The notes: generated by a model from the sequence alone, not told the origin. Positions 53,324 to 63,833 are shown, counted from the first letter of the stretch. The stretch: DNA of 64,000 bases from Microvirga sp. 3-52 (GCF_018383585.1 NZ_JAHAMK010000018.1:36105-100104); one strand, 5' to 3'. Numbers and translations: made by a program.

Positions 53324-55495
53324 ATGATGCGCCAGTACGAACTCGTCGAGCGGGTCAAGCGCTACAACCCCTCGACCGATGAGGCGCTTCTCAACCGCGC
53401 TTATGTGTATGCCATGATGGCCCATGGCAACCAGAAGCGCGCTTCCGGCGACCTGTTCTTCGGCCACCCCCTCGAAGTGGCCGCCATCCTGACCGACCTC
53501 AAGCTCGACGACGCGACCATCGCGGCGGCGGTTCTCCATGACACCGTGGAAGACACGCAGGCGACGCTGGAGGAGATCAACAAGACCTTCGGTTCCCAGA
53601 TCGGGGCTCTCGTCGACGGCCTGACAAAGATCAAGCGGCTCGACCTCGTCTCGAAGCGGGCGGCTCAAGGGGAGAACTTTCGCAAGCTCCTTCTCGCGGT
53701 TGCGGATGACGTGCGGGTGCTCCTGGTCAAGCTCGCCGACCGCCTGCACAACATGCGCACCCTCCAGTTCATGCCGCCAGACAAGCGCAAGCGCATCGCC
53801 GAGGAGACCCTCGACATCTATGCTCCGCTCGCGGGACGCATGGGTATCCAGGAGATGCGCGAGGAATTGGAGGAGCTGTCGTTCCAGAACCTCGATCCGG
53901 AAGCCTACGAGGCCATCAAGCGTCACCTGCACGAACTCTCCGCCAAGAGCGAGAAGCTCGTCGACGAGATCGAGCGGACCCTGACGACCAAGCTGCGCGC
54001 CCAAGGAATCGACGCAACGGTGTCGGGACGCCAGAAGCGGCCCTATTCCATCTGGCGCAAGATGGAGCGGAAATCCGTCTCCTTCGAGCAATTGTCCGAT
54101 ATCTTCGCCTTCCGGATCATCGTGAACACCATCGACGAGTGCTACCGGGCCCTCGGTGTCGTCCATACCAGCTGGCCGATGGTGCCGGGGCGCTACAAGG
54201 ACTACGTCTCGACGCCGAAGCAGAACGATTACCGCTCGATCCACACCACGGTGATCGGCCCGGGCAGCCAGCGCGTGGAGCTGCAGATCCGCACCGAGGA
54301 CATGGAAGAGGTCGCGGAGTACGGCATCGCCGCCCATGCCCTCTACAAGGAAGGCGTGAACGACAACTCGCGCCTCGCTACGGAAAGCCGCGCCTATCAA
54401 TGGCTGCGGCGTACCATCGACCTCCTGGCCGAGGGCGACAATCCGGAGGAGTTCCTCGAGCACACGAAGCTCGAACTCTTCCACGATCAGGTGTTCTGCT
54501 TCACCCCCAAGGGGCGCCTCATCGCCCTGCCCCGCGGCGCGACGCCCATCGACTTCGCCTATGCGGTGCACACGGATGTCGGCAACACGGCCGTGGGCTG
54601 CAAGATCAACGGCCGGATGTCGCCGCTTCTGACTGAACTGCAGAACGGCGATGAGGTGGAGATCGTCCGCGCCGAGGGTCAGACGCCGCCGGCGGCCTGG
54701 GAATCCCTCGTGGTCACCGGCAAGGCGCGCGCCTCGATCCGCCGCGCGACCCGTGCCGCCGTGCGCCGGCAATATACGGGCCTCGGCCATCAGATCCTGG
54801 AGCGCGCCTTCGAGCGGGCCAGCCGCCCCTTCTCCGACGAGAAGCTGAAAGGCGCCCTGCCCCGCCTGGCGCGGGTATCCGTCGAAGACGTGCTGGCGGC
54901 CGTGGGCCGGGGCGAGATGTTCTCCGGCGACGTGGTGCGGGCTGTCTATCCCGATTATCTGGACGAGCGGCGAGCCAGCTCCGACGGCAAGGGGAGCGGC
55001 CAGCCTGACGGCGCGGGCAAGAAAACGGCAAGCGAGCATTCGGACGGCATTCCGGTCCGCGGGCTCAACAAGGACATGCCGATCCGCTTCGCGTCCGAAG
55101 GCGGCGCCGTGCCGGGAGACCGCATCGTCGGCATTCTCACCCCTGGTGAGGGTGTCACGATCTATCCGATTCAATCCCCGTCGCTGGCGGCGTTCGACAA
55201 CGAGCCCGATCGCTGGATCGATGTGCGCTGGGATCTCGAATCCGGCTCCACGCAGCGCTTCCCGGCGAGGATCAAGCTGCAATCGATCAACGAACCCGGA
55301 TCGCTTGCCCAGATCACCCAGGTGATCGCCGATCATGACGGCAATATCGACAATGTCTCCATGAAGCGGCGCACCCAGGACTTCACCGACATGACCATCG
55401 ACCTGACGGTGTGGGACCTGAAGCACCTCAACGCGATCATCGCGGAACTGCGCGCCAAGCGCGTGGTGAGCCGCGTCGACCGCGTCACCGGATAG
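53324..55495 (+). CDS. rsh: Bifunctional (p)ppGpp synthetase/hydrolase, Rel/SpoT homologue
   Basis: A 723-aa long RSH enzyme setting the stringent response. The hydrolase HD domain is intact (AAAVLHDTVEDTQ, H72-D73). The synthetase domain has GRYKDYVSTPKQNDYRSIHT. TGS (about 395-460, VFCFTPKGRLIALPRGATPI) and C-terminal ACT (about 645-720) domains are present. The ATG at 53324 has GAAGGAG 11 bases upstream. It is co-linear with a glutamine-amidotransferase-like gene, a HAD gene and pyrE. Confidence 0.95.
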   Translation: MMRQYELVERVKRYNPSTDEALLNRAYVYAMMAHGNQKRASGDLFFGHPLEVAAILTDLKLDDATIAAAVLHDTVEDTQATLEEINKTFGSQIGALVDGLTKIKRLDLVSKRAAQGENFRKLLLAVADDVRVLLVKLADRLHNMRTLQFMPPDKRKRIAEETLDIYAPLAGRMGIQEMREELEELSFQNLDPEAYEAIKRHLHELSAKSEKLVDEIERTLTTKLRAQGIDATVSGRQKRPYSIWRKMERKSVSFEQLSDIFAFRIIVNTIDECYRALGVVHTSWPMVPGRYKDYVSTPKQNDYRSIHTTVIGPGSQRVELQIRTEDMEEVAEYGIAAHALYKEGVNDNSRLATESRAYQWLRRTIDLLAEGDNPEEFLEHTKLELFHDQVFCFTPKGRLIALPRGATPIDFAYAVHTDVGNTAVGCKINGRMSPLLTELQNGDEVEIVRAEGQTPPAAWESLVVTGKARASIRRATRAAVRRQYTGLGHQILERAFERASRPFSDEKLKGALPRLARVSVEDVLAAVGRGEMFSGDVVRAVYPDYLDERRASSDGKGSGQPDGAGKKTASEHSDGIPVRGLNKDMPIRFASEGGAVPGDRIVGILTPGEGVTIYPIQSPSLAAFDNEPDRWIDVRWDLESGSTQRFPARIKLQSINEPGSLAQITQVIADHDGNIDNVSMKRRTQDFTDMTIDLTVWDLKHLNAIIAELRAKRVVSRVDRVTG

Positions 55496-55503
55496 GACCG
55501 CCA

Positions 55504-56205
55504 ATGTCACGCAAGCCGCGCATCGCCGTCATCATGGATGAAAACACCACCGCGGGCGGCAGTGGGTACGAGATGCCCAAGACCTATTTCACGGCCGTGC
55601 ACCGCGCGGGCGGGATGCCGTTCGGGATTCCCTATCTTCCCGATATGGTCGAAAGCGTCATCGCGGAATTCGACGGATTCATCAGCGTGGGCGGTCGCAT
55701 CCGGTTTCCTCATGAATGGTACGTCCCGGGGGACGGATCACGGTATCCGTCGTCGGAGCGCCTTGAGGTCGAGCAGGCGCTGATGCGCGGCTTTCTCGAG
55801 CGCGACAAGCCAGTGCTCGGCATCTGCAACGGCATGCAGATGCTCGCCTGCCTTCACGGCGGGCGCATGGTGCATGAGGTGCGAAAGGCCGGCGCGCATA
55901 TCCTCGATCATGACAATCGGAACGCCATACACGCCGTCGAGATCGTGCCGGGCACGATGCTGGCGCGCATCCTGGGCACGACTCGCCTCGACGTGAACAG
56001 CCGTCATCAGGAGGCGGTTGTCGAGACGTCCGATCAAGCCGTCACGTCTGCCAGAGCAGATGACGGCGTGATCGAAGCCATCGAGATTCCGGGGCGGCGC
56101 TTCGCCATCGGCGTCCAGTGGCACCCGGAGGCCTTCGCCATGCAAGACCATCCCTGCAACAGCCTGTTCGGCGCCTTCGTGCAGGCGACGCAACGCAGCC
56201 ACTGA
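55504..56205 (+). CDS. Class I glutamine amidotransferase-like (PuuD-type peptidase C26) protein
   Basis: A 233-aa protein. The nucleophile is in VLGICNGMQMLACLHGG, and the His-x-Glu pair is in GVQWHPEAF. The layout matches gamma-glutamyl-gamma-aminobutyrate hydrolase (PuuD) and related C26 enzymes, so it probably cleaves a gamma-glutamyl bond. PuuD is about 254 aa; this one is slightly short. The start is ATG 55504, nine bases after the rsh stop. A link to the distant polyamine importer is possible but not shown. Confidence 0.82.
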   Translation: MSRKPRIAVIMDENTTAGGSGYEMPKTYFTAVHRAGGMPFGIPYLPDMVESVIAEFDGFISVGGRIRFPHEWYVPGDGSRYPSSERLEVEQALMRGFLERDKPVLGICNGMQMLACLHGGRMVHEVRKAGAHILDHDNRNAIHAVEIVPGTMLARILGTTRLDVNSRHQEAVVETSDQAVTSARADDGVIEAIEIPGRRFAIGVQWHPEAFAMQDHPCNSLFGAFVQATQRSH

Positions 56206-56229
56206 AACAGGTCACGGCAGGGACACTGG

Positions 56230-56937
56230 ATGCCCATCTCCGTTCTAGGCCTCGATGCCGACGACACCCTCTGGCACAATGAAACCTTCTATCGGATGAC
56301 TCGTCAGCGCTTCAACGAGCTCCTCGCCGATTTCGCCGATGCAGAGATGCTCGAAGCCGAGATCGAGGCAACGGAGAAGCGCAATCTCGGCCTCTACGGC
56401 TATGGTGCAAAGGGCTTTACGCTGTCCATGCTGGAGACGGCGCTCGCGATCAGCAGGGGCCAGGTGCCCACTCACGTCATCACCGAAATCCTGGCGGTCG
56501 GACGGGAGATGATGAGGCATCCGGTCGAGCCCTTCCCAGGCGTTCACGAGGCTCTGGAAGACCTCGCCGCTCAGTACAAGCTGATCCTGATCACCAAGGG
56601 CGACCTCTTCCACAAGGAATCGAAGCTCGCCGCGTCGGGTCTCGGTCACTTCTTCTCAGGGGTCGAGATTGTCAGCGAAAAGAAGGCGGAGACCCATACG
56701 CGGATCTTCTCGCGTCACGGTGCAGGCCCGGAACAGGCCGCGATGGCCGGAAACTCCGTGCGCTCGGACGTCCTGCCCGCCCTCGAGGCCGGCAGCTACG
56801 CCGCTCTAATTCCCTACCATCTCGTCTGGGCCCACGAGGACGCCCCGCTCCCGACGGAGCATCCCCGCTTCGCGGAGCTGCCGTCGCTCGCAGGCCTGCC
56901 GGGATGGCTAGCCGAGGTTACCGATTCTTCACGGTAA
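56230..56937 (+). CDS. HAD family hydrolase
   Basis: A 235-aa phosphatase-like protein. Motif I is [14 protein letters not shown], a DxDxT variant; motif II is LILITKGD and motifs III/IV lie in [11 protein letters not shown] and [17 protein letters not shown]. The helical cap (about 20-95) suggests a subfamily I enzyme, such as a phosphoglycolate- or dehalogenase-like one. Its substrate is unknown. It sits between the C26 gene and pyrE, all on the same strand. Confidence 0.88.
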   Translation: MPISVLGLDADDTLWHNETFYRMTRQRFNELLADFADAEMLEAEIEATEKRNLGLYGYGAKGFTLSMLETALAISRGQVPTHVITEILAVGREMMRHPVEPFPGVHEALEDLAAQYKLILITKGDLFHKESKLAASGLGHFFSGVEIVSEKKAETHTRIFSRHGAGPEQAAMAGNSVRSDVLPALEAGSYAALIPYHLVWAHEDAPLPTEHPRFAELPSLAGLPGWLAEVTDSSR

Positions 56938-57007
56938 GGCATCCTGTTTCCCCTTGCTTCGCACCGGTCCGCCTGCCAAAGAGCCCCGACGCAGGAGACT
57001 CGAAGCC

Positions 57008-57592
57008 ATGACCCCGAACGAAGTTCTCGACGAATTCCGCTCCGCAGGCGCGTTGCTGGAGGGACACTTCATCCTGTCGTCGGGGCTGCACAGCCCGGTC
57101 TTCCTGCAGAAGATGTTCGTGTTCCAGGATCCGGCGCGCACGGAGCGGGTCTGCCGGGCGCTGGCGGAGAAGATCGGGGAGACCTTCGGGCCCGTCGATT
57201 ACGTGGTGTCGCCGGCAGTCGGCGGAATCGTTCCAGGCTACGAGACGGCTCGGCATCTGGGATGCAAGGCGATCTTCGTCGAGCGTGAGAACGGGGTGTT
57301 CGTCCTGCGTCGCGGCTTCACGATTCCGGAAGGAGCCCGAGTCGTCATGGTGGAGGACATCGTCACGACCGGCCTTTCCTCTCGGGAATGCCTGGCGGCC
57401 CTGCGGGAGCATCCCGGCACGATCCTCGGCGCCGCCTGCCTCATCGACCGCTCCGGTGGCAAAGCCGATCTCGGCGTTCCCCTGGTGTCCTTGATTCAGC
57501 TCGACATTCCGGCCTATGCACCTGACCAGTTGCCGCCTGAACTGGCTGCTCTTCCGGCCATCAAGCCGGGCAGCCGCAGTCTTAAATCATAA
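57008..57592 (+). CDS. pyrE: Orotate phosphoribosyltransferase
   Basis: A 194-aa pyrimidine-synthesis enzyme joining orotate to PRPP. It has [14 protein letters not shown] and the PRPP motif [20 protein letters not shown]. The active-site loop is in [15 protein letters not shown]. The ATG at 57008 has AGGAGA about 12 bases upstream; an earlier in-frame start at 56954 is less likely. Confidence 0.95.
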   Translation: MTPNEVLDEFRSAGALLEGHFILSSGLHSPVFLQKMFVFQDPARTERVCRALAEKIGETFGPVDYVVSPAVGGIVPGYETARHLGCKAIFVERENGVFVLRRGFTIPEGARVVMVEDIVTTGLSSRECLAALREHPGTILGAACLIDRSGGKADLGVPLVSLIQLDIPAYAPDQLPPELAALPAIKPGSRSLKS

Positions 57593-57834
57593 AAAACTGT
57601 TTATTTGCCCCACACCGGCTTGACTGCCTTGGTTCTGACAACTTGACTCTTGGAACTTACACGCCATTAAGTAATTACCATTGTCATTTTTACTCGTCCG
57701 AAGGGTTAGTAGCAGCCTGATTGAAGGCGCGTCATGATTTTTCCGCGCAATTTTATTGCCTGCGTAAATAATAGATGTCGCTTGAATAATGAAGGTTGTT
57801 ATGCCGCTCCGGCAGACACGAACAGAGAATACTT
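57593..57834. other. AT-rich pyrE to NYN-gene interval
   Basis: The 242 bases hold no gene. The local AT content is well above the window, and the region probably includes the promoter of the NYN-domain gene. No exact sigma-factor motif is obvious. Confidence 0.5.
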
Positions 57835-58479
57835 ATGTCAGGCCAGCAGCGGATTGCGCTTTTCATTGACGGCGCCAACCTTTACGCTACCACGAAAACT
57901 CTCGGCTTCGATATCGATTACAAGCGGCTCCTGAAGGAGTTTCAAGGTCGGGGCACTCTGGTCCGGGCTTTTTACTACACGGCGCTTGTAGAAGATCAGG
58001 AATATTCTTCCATCCGCCCGCTGATCGACTGGCTCGATTACAACGGCTATCGGGTGGTGACGAAGCCGACCAAGGAATTCGTCGATTCCGCCGGCCGCCG
58101 CAAGGTGAAGGGCAATATGGACATCGAGCTCGCCATCGATGCGCTCGAGCTCTCCCCTTACATCGACCACATGGTCCTGTTTTCGGGCGACGGTGATTTC
58201 CGCTCCCTGGTCGAGGCCATGCAGCGCCGCGGCGTTCGGGTTTCGGTCGCCTCGACGGTTACGACCCAGCCGCCGATGGTCGCCGACGAGCTGCGCCGCC
58301 AGGCCGACGAGTTCCTCGACCTGTCGCAACTGATGTCCCGCATCGGACGCGATCCTTCGGACCGTCCGCAGCGTGTCGGGAACGAGAACGGCGAGCGCTC
58401 GCGCCCGCAGCCGCGCAACGGCGCCCTGGAGAGCCGCTACGGCATCCGGCAGCCGCAGGACGACGACCTGGAGATCTGA
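57835..58479 (+). CDS. NYN-domain (LabA/DUF88) protein, putative ribonuclease
   Basis: A 214-aa protein with a PIN-like NYN fold. Four acidic sites of the family are visible: LFIDGANLY, NMDIELAIDALEL, VLFSGDGDFRSLVEAM and the Asp/Glu-rich C-terminal part of the domain. It ends in a disordered basic tail (about 175-214). LabA/DUF88 proteins are predicted metal-dependent nucleases, with little biochemical evidence in bacteria. The start is ATG 57835. It lies next to the stringent-response operon but behind its own AT-rich gap. Confidence 0.85.
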   Translation: MSGQQRIALFIDGANLYATTKTLGFDIDYKRLLKEFQGRGTLVRAFYYTALVEDQEYSSIRPLIDWLDYNGYRVVTKPTKEFVDSAGRRKVKGNMDIELAIDALELSPYIDHMVLFSGDGDFRSLVEAMQRRGVRVSVASTVTTQPPMVADELRRQADEFLDLSQLMSRIGRDPSDRPQRVGNENGERSRPQPRNGALESRYGIRQPQDDDLEI

Positions 58480-58502
58480 CATCGACGGCAGTGCGATGCC
58501 TT

Positions 58503-58528
58503 CATGGCCGGGCCTGCCCCGGCCATCC
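58503..58528. repeat. Family B REP-like palindrome
   Basis: TCATGGCCGGGCCTGCCCCG and the matching GGCCAT form one palindrome, six bases past the end of the minus-strand ACT gene. It is convergent with the NYN gene. Confidence 0.6.
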
Positions 58529-58533
58529 GCATT

Positions 58534-59064
58534 TCAGAGCGAACTTTCTTCGACCTGACAGCTGAGGCTGAGGGACCCGGCCGTGTTGCTGACCGTCGCC
58601 AGACAGAGATCGGTCCGGCCGGCCGGGATGGAAACCGCGAACCGGGTCACGTAGAGGCCGCCCTCGCTGTCCGGGAGCTTGCGCGCCTCGAGGCGCACGA
58701 TATTGGCCTCGTATTGCTTGAAGACCTCCGAGAGGCGGGCCACGAGGCCGAGCTGATCGCCGCCGCTGATGGTGATGCGGTGGGTGACACTTCCCGCAGG
58801 TCCGGGGCTCGGGTCGAAGGCATAGGGAACGGCCCGGATCTCGGCCCCGGCGAGCTCGGGAAGCCGCATCAGGCCTGCCTCGATGTCAGCGGCCGTCAGA
58901 TCCGCGGGAAGCTCGCAGAGGGCGACGAATTCAGCGCCCGAGCCCAGCGCGGCGAAGGTCGTGTCCCTCAGGTTCACGCCCACGTTGAAGAGGTGCTCCG
59001 CGATCGCCGCGACGAGACCGACCCGATCGGGGCCAAGAACCGAGACCAGAGCAACGGACGCCAT
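58534..59064 (-). CDS. Tandem ACT-domain protein, GcvR-like
   Basis: A 176-aa protein built from two ACT domains (about 4-75 and 92-170). LVSVLGPDRVGLVAAIAEHL and ITISGGDQLGLVARLSEVF each begin a domain. The layout matches the glycine cleavage regulatory protein GcvR, which binds GcvA, and also formyltetrahydrofolate-type ACT pairs. Amino-acid sensing is likely, but GcvR function in this organism is inferred. It follows smpB after 50 bases on the same strand. Confidence 0.82.
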   Translation of the reverse strand: MASVALVSVLGPDRVGLVAAIAEHLFNVGVNLRDTTFAALGSGAEFVALCELPADLTAADIEAGLMRLPELAGAEIRAVPYAFDPSPGPAGSVTHRITISGGDQLGLVARLSEVFKQYEANIVRLEARKLPDSEGGLYVTRFAVSIPAGRTDLCLATVSNTAGSLSLSCQVEESSL

Positions 59065-59114
59065 GTCTTCCCTCCCAAGCCGAGATGAGAAATCTAGCGC
59101 GGAAGAAGCTTCCG

Positions 59115-59588
59115 TCAGCCCTTCTCACGCATGAGGCGCGCCTTCTCCCGATTCCAGGTGCGCTCTTTTTCCGTCTCGCGCTTGTCGTGCAGCTTCTTGC
59201 CACGGCCGAGGCCGAGTTCCACCTTCGCCCGCCCGCGATCGTTGAAATAGATCTTGAGCGGCACCACGGTGAAACCCTCGCGTTGCGTGGCGCCGATCAG
59301 CTTGTCGATCTGGCGCTTGTGCAAGAGCAGACGGCGCGGACGCTTCGTCTCGTGATTGAAGCGGTTCGCCTGAAGGTATTCCGGGATATAGGCGTTGAAG
59401 AGGAAGAACTCCTCGCCCGACGGCCCGGCATAAGCCTCGCCGATGGTTGCCTTCCCCTGGCGCAGGGATTTCACTTCCGTGCCGGTCAGCGCGATCCCCG
59501 CCTCGTAAGTATCGAGGATCTCGTAATTGAACCGCGCCTTCCTGTTGTCGGCGACGACGCGGTTGGCACTTTTTGGATCTTTTGACAT
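59115..59588 (-). CDS. smpB: SsrA-binding protein
   Basis: A 157-aa protein that delivers tmRNA to stalled ribosomes. [20 protein letters not shown] is the diagnostic N terminus, and the basic tail [20 protein letters not shown] contacts the decoding centre. It starts six bases after dapA. The ssrA gene itself is not in this window. Confidence 0.97.
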   Translation of the reverse strand: MSKDPKSANRVVADNRKARFNYEILDTYEAGIALTGTEVKSLRQGKATIGEAYAGPSGEEFFLFNAYIPEYLQANRFNHETKRPRRLLLHKRQIDKLIGATQREGFTVVPLKIYFNDRGRAKVELGLGRGKKLHDKRETEKERTWNREKARLMREKG

Positions 59589-59594
59589 GAGCTC

Positions 59595-60479
59595 TTATGC
59601 GTTGATCAGGCCCGCATGGACCATGGCCGAACGAACGGCCTGCTTCGCGCCGTCGGAGGCGGGCACCAACGGCAGGCGCACCGTGTCCTCCATGAGGCCG
59701 AGCAGGGACGCGGCATATTTCACGGGTGTCGGGTTGGTTTCGAGGAACAGGTTGGTGTGCAGGGGCATGAGGCGGTCCTGCACCTTCAGCGCCGAGGCGT
59801 AGTCGCCGTTCAGGCAGGCGTTCTGCATCTCCGCGCAGAGCCGGGGCGCCACGTTCGAGGTGACGGAAATGCAGCCATGTCCGCCGTGGGCCATGAAGCC
59901 GAGTGCGGTCGCGTCCTCGCCGGAGAGCTGGATGAAATCGGGCCCCAGAACCTGCCGCTGCAGGCTCGCGCGCGCCATGTTGGCGGTCGCATCCTTCACG
60001 CCGGCGATGTTCTTGAGCTCATAGAGCCGCGCCATCGTCTCCACCGACATGTCGATGACCGAACGGCCGGGGATGTTGTAGATGATGATCGGGATCCCGA
60101 CGGCATCGTTGATGGCCTTGAAGTGCTGATAGAGGCCTTCCTGGGTCGGCTTGTTGTAATAGGGCGTCACGATCAGCACCGCGTCGGCGCCCACCTTTTC
60201 CGCATGCTTGGCGAAGGCGACCGCCTCCGCCGTGCTGTTGGAGCCGGCACCCGCAATCACCGGTACCCTGCCCTTCGCCTCCTCGACGCAGATCTCCACG
60301 ACCCGCTCATGTTCCTTATGGCTCAGCGTGGGGCTCTCACCCGTCGTTCCGACCGGGACCAGGCCGTTCGTCCCTTCCTGGATCTGCCAGTTGATGAAGG
60401 ACCGGAACGCAGCCTCATCCACAGCTCCATCCTTGAAGGGGGTCACAAGAGCCGTGATGGAGCCTTTGAATTGAGTCAT
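59595..60479 (-). CDS. dapA: 4-hydroxy-tetrahydrodipicolinate synthase
   Basis: A 294-aa lysine/peptidoglycan-pathway enzyme that condenses pyruvate with aspartate semialdehyde. Tyr is in [12 protein letters not shown] and the Schiff-base lysine in [12 protein letters not shown] (about residue 160). [14 protein letters not shown] is typical. The start is ATG 60479; a frame open to 60524 is not needed. It is first in dapA-smpB, divergent from slt. Confidence 0.95.
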   Translation of the reverse strand: MTQFKGSITALVTPFKDGAVDEAAFRSFINWQIQEGTNGLVPVGTTGESPTLSHKEHERVVEICVEEAKGRVPVIAGAGSNSTAEAVAFAKHAEKVGADAVLIVTPYYNKPTQEGLYQHFKAINDAVGIPIIIYNIPGRSVIDMSVETMARLYELKNIAGVKDATANMARASLQRQVLGPDFIQLSGEDATALGFMAHGGHGCISVTSNVAPRLCAEMQNACLNGDYASALKVQDRLMPLHTNLFLETNPTPVKYAASLLGLMEDTVRLPLVPASDGAKQAVRSAMVHAGLINA

Positions 60480-60659
60480 GGGGTTATCCTCGATAGTCCC
60501 GCCGGGCCTTCTCTTGGGCCACAAGGGTTTTACACATAGGGGGTGCGGCGCATGCGCGCAAACATTCGTTCGGGGAGTTGTCCTAGCTCGGCTCTTAGTG
60601 TTTCCTCAAGAGAAACGTCGTCACAATGAGATAAAAGGCGGCAGCAAAGGGGTTAGCGG

Positions 60660-62714
60660 GTGAGCCTCAACATGCGTCCTCTCATAGGTCTTGTGACATC
60701 CGTCGCGCTTGTCCAATTCTCCGTTCTCACCGCTCAAGCGATCGAAACTCCTCCCGGCCCGCCGGTACCGGCACAACCCACCGCCCTGGAAAGCTTCGTG
60801 CCCACAGCGCCGGTGCCGGGAGACCTGGATCACTTGGCCGGGATCTTCAAGGCCTATCGGGACAACGATCTGACCGAGGCTCAGATCCTCAAGACCAAGC
60901 TCACCCAGCCCGCCGCCCACGCCGCCGTCGAATGGTTTGCCATCCGCAGCGGGCTCACCGCGGGTCTCGATCGCATCCTCTCCTTTCAGAGGGAGTACCC
61001 GGACTGGCCGGTGACCAGCCAGCTTCGGAGACGGAGTGAGGATGCGCTGCTGGCCGAGCGCAGGCCTCCGTCCCAGATTCGCGCCTTTTTCGCAAAGCAG
61101 CCTCCTGGAACCCCCGCCGGGCGGATCGCTCTCGCCTTCGCTCTGCAGGCGGAAGGCCTCGCGCAGGATGCGAACGAGAAGATCCGCCATATCTGGCGGG
61201 AGGATACCTTCGGCGCGGACGCGGAGCGCCGCATCCTCGACCGCTTTCCGGATGTTCTGACGAAGGCCGACCATCGCTTCCGCATGGAGCGGCTTCTTCT
61301 GAAGGAGAACTGGGGCGGAGCCCAGCGCGCCGCCGGCCATGCGGGCAAGGAATACGAGCTGCTCGTGAAGGCCCGGATGGCTGTCTTCCAGGGCAAGAAG
61401 AAGGCCGAGAAAGCCTTTGCCGCCGTTCCGGCCTCCCTGCGGAGCGACCCCTCCTACCTGTTCTCCAAGGCGCTCCTCCAGCGCCGGAGCAACAACCTGG
61501 TGGAAGCGGCCGCAATCATCATGCAGGCGCCGCGAGACCCCGAGCTGCGGGTCGACGGCGACGAATGGTGGGCCGAACAGCGCCTGATCACCCGTGCCCT
61601 GCTCGACAAGGACAATTCCAAGACGGCCTATGAGGTGGCAAGCCATCATGCGGCCGAATCGCCTGCCCAGCAGATCGAGGCGGAGTTTCATGCAGGGTGG
61701 ATCGCACTCCGCTTCCTGAGCGATCCGGCAACGGCCTCGAGACACTTCGCGACAGTCGCCAAAACGGCCTCCACGCCGATCTCCGTTTCCCGCGTCGCCT
61801 ATTGGCAGGGGCGCGCGGCGGAGGCCGCCGGCGAAGCACAGAACGCCAGACTCTTCTACGAACGAGCCGCCGAGCAGCCGACGACCTATTACGGGCAGTT
61901 GGCCCAGGCGAAGCTGGGGCAGTCCATCTCGTTGCGAAAAGTCGATCCCTTATCGGAGGAGGAGCGCAAGGCGTTCGATGCTCTCGTTCCCGTTCAGGCG
62001 GTGAAACTGCTGCAGCAGAGCGGCGAGCAGGATCTCGCCCTCGGCCTCTACACCGACCTCGCCCAGTCCCTGAGCGATCCGGGGCAGCTCGACGCTCTGG
62101 CCAGTCTGGCCACGTCGCAGCAGAATCCTCGCGCGGTGCTCTCCATCGGCAAGATGGCCCTGCAGCGCGGCTTCCCGCTCGATCAGCATGCCTATCCGCT
62201 TGCGGCCATTCCCAATTTCGTGCCCGTCGGCGACGAGGTGGAGTCAGCCATGGTCTATGCCATCGCCCGGCAGGAGAGTGCTTTCAACCCGCGCGCCATC
62301 TCGAGCGCCGGAGCCCGCGGACTCATGCAGCTCATGCCCGCCACAGCGAAGAGAACGGCGCAGCGTTTCGGCGTCGGATTCGATCTGAAGCGGCTGATCG
62401 AGGACCCGTCCTACAATGCGAAGATCGGCTCGGCGCATCTCGGCGAGCTGATGGAGGACTGGAAGGGCTCCTACATTCTCGCCTTCGCGTCCTACAACGC
62501 GGGCGGCGGCAACGTGATCAAGTGGATCAGAAGCTATGGCGACCCTCGCAAGCCGGACGTTGACGAGGTCGACTGGGTCGAGCGGATTCCGTTCTATGAA
62601 ACGCGCAACTACGTCCAGCGCGTGCTCGAGAACCTGAGAGTCTACCGGCAGCGCCTGAACGACAAGCCCGCGCCGCTCATCCCGGCGACGGCGGATGCGA
62701 CGAGTACCAACTGA
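60660..62714 (+). CDS. slt: Soluble lytic murein transglycosylase
   Basis: A 684-aa periplasmic enzyme with an N-terminal signal (about 1-24), a long superhelical U domain (about 60-470) and a C-terminal SLT catalytic domain. The catalytic Glu is in IARQESAFNPRAISSAGARG (about residue 537), and LMQLMPATAKRTAQ and ILAFASYNAGGGNV follow. It cleaves glycan strands to 1,6-anhydroMurNAc products. The start is GTG 60660; ATG 60672 is also possible. It is divergent from dapA. Confidence 0.92.
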   Translation: MSLNMRPLIGLVTSVALVQFSVLTAQAIETPPGPPVPAQPTALESFVPTAPVPGDLDHLAGIFKAYRDNDLTEAQILKTKLTQPAAHAAVEWFAIRSGLTAGLDRILSFQREYPDWPVTSQLRRRSEDALLAERRPPSQIRAFFAKQPPGTPAGRIALAFALQAEGLAQDANEKIRHIWREDTFGADAERRILDRFPDVLTKADHRFRMERLLLKENWGGAQRAAGHAGKEYELLVKARMAVFQGKKKAEKAFAAVPASLRSDPSYLFSKALLQRRSNNLVEAAAIIMQAPRDPELRVDGDEWWAEQRLITRALLDKDNSKTAYEVASHHAAESPAQQIEAEFHAGWIALRFLSDPATASRHFATVAKTASTPISVSRVAYWQGRAAEAAGEAQNARLFYERAAEQPTTYYGQLAQAKLGQSISLRKVDPLSEEERKAFDALVPVQAVKLLQQSGEQDLALGLYTDLAQSLSDPGQLDALASLATSQQNPRAVLSIGKMALQRGFPLDQHAYPLAAIPNFVPVGDEVESAMVYAIARQESAFNPRAISSAGARGLMQLMPATAKRTAQRFGVGFDLKRLIEDPSYNAKIGSAHLGELMEDWKGSYILAFASYNAGGGNVIKWIRSYGDPRKPDVDEVDWVERIPFYETRNYVQRVLENLRVYRQRLNDKPAPLIPATADATSTN

Positions 62715-62760
62715 TGATGCAGGATGCGGCTCGTCAAAGATCGGTCGAAAGCGGACAGAG

Positions 62761-63642
62761 ATGAGCCGCTCCTACCGCGATCTTTTCGTATCGGCCGCTG
62801 ACGGGCTGCGGCTCTACGCCCGTGATTATCGCCCGCAGACGGGCGACGGGCTGCCGGTCATATGCCTTCCCGGGCTTGCCAGAACGTCCGAGGATTTCCA
62901 CGATCTCGCGGAAGCCCTGAGCCACGATCCCGCGCGCCCTCGCCGGGTGCTGTCTCTGGACTATCGCGGGCGTGGGCGCTCCGAATGGGACCGCGACTGG
63001 CGCAACTACGACCTCAAGGTCGAACTGGGCGATACCCTGCAGGTTCTAACAACCGCCGGAATCGGGAAGGCGATCTTCATCGGCACCTCTCGCGGAGGCC
63101 TGATCACGATGGCCTTGAGCGCGGCGCGACCCGAACTCGTCGCCGGCGCGGTTCTGAACGATGTCGGCCCGGTCCTTGAAGCCCAGGGGCTGATGCGGAT
63201 CCGGGGCTATGTCGGCAAACTCCCCAAACCTCGGACCATGAGCGAGGCCGCTGACATCCTGCGTCAGAGGTCGGAGACCCAGTTTCCCGGCTACACCGAC
63301 GAGCAATGGGAGAAGATGGCACGAGGGACCTGGCGTGAGGCCGAAGATGGGCTCGTTCTGGATTACGATCCCGATCTGGCAAAAACCCTCGAAGGTCTCG
63401 ATCTCGAAGCGCCCCTGCCGGATCTGTGGCCCCTCTTCGCGGCCATGAAGCCGTTCCCCGTTCTCGCCATCCGGGGCGGCTATTCCGATCTGCTGACGGC
63501 TGAGACCTTGCGGATGATGCAGGAACGGCATCCGCGCCTCACGGCCATCACGGTGGCGGACCAGGGCCACGCCCCCTCCCTCGATGGCGATCTCATTCAC
63601 ATCGTCAGAGATTTCATCGCTGGAGTCGATCCTCGGGGTTGA
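62761..63642 (+). CDS. Alpha/beta-fold hydrolase
   Basis: A 293-aa protein. The oxyanion/cap start is VICLPGLARTSEDFHDLAEA, the nucleophile elbow is IFIGTSRGGLITMAL (serine), and the catalytic histidine is in ITVADQGHAPSL. Esterase or lactonase-type activity is possible; no substrate is implied. The ATG at 62761 follows AGAG; the frame upstream overlaps slt. It lies 46 bases after slt and may share its transcript. Confidence 0.88.
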   Translation: MSRSYRDLFVSAADGLRLYARDYRPQTGDGLPVICLPGLARTSEDFHDLAEALSHDPARPRRVLSLDYRGRGRSEWDRDWRNYDLKVELGDTLQVLTTAGIGKAIFIGTSRGGLITMALSAARPELVAGAVLNDVGPVLEAQGLMRIRGYVGKLPKPRTMSEAADILRQRSETQFPGYTDEQWEKMARGTWREAEDGLVLDYDPDLAKTLEGLDLEAPLPDLWPLFAAMKPFPVLAIRGGYSDLLTAETLRMMQERHPRLTAITVADQGHAPSLDGDLIHIVRDFIAGVDPRG

Positions 63643-63833
63643 AAGGCAGCGCCCTCTCCCTCGGTTTAGTGGAGTGGCTTGCAGCTCTATTCTACCGGCG
63701 GGATCCGATCCCGCTCTTTGATCTGCGCCTCTCTGACGGCTCACGACGTCGACTTCATCCGAGCCTTTCAAAATCCAAGCTTTTCAAATGCCTGAGCGGA
63801 CCTGTTCGACGGTTGTCCGACACGCCAAAATGA

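Noticed and set aside
53198..55510. 770-aa minus-strand frame opposite rsh
   Set aside because: It mirrors the codon structure of the rsh gene and matches no family.
63639..63833. 64-aa frame after the hydrolase
   Set aside because: It begins with TTG inside the hydrolase stop region, lacks a binding site and family match, and is rich in Arg/Ser/Leu as expected by chance.
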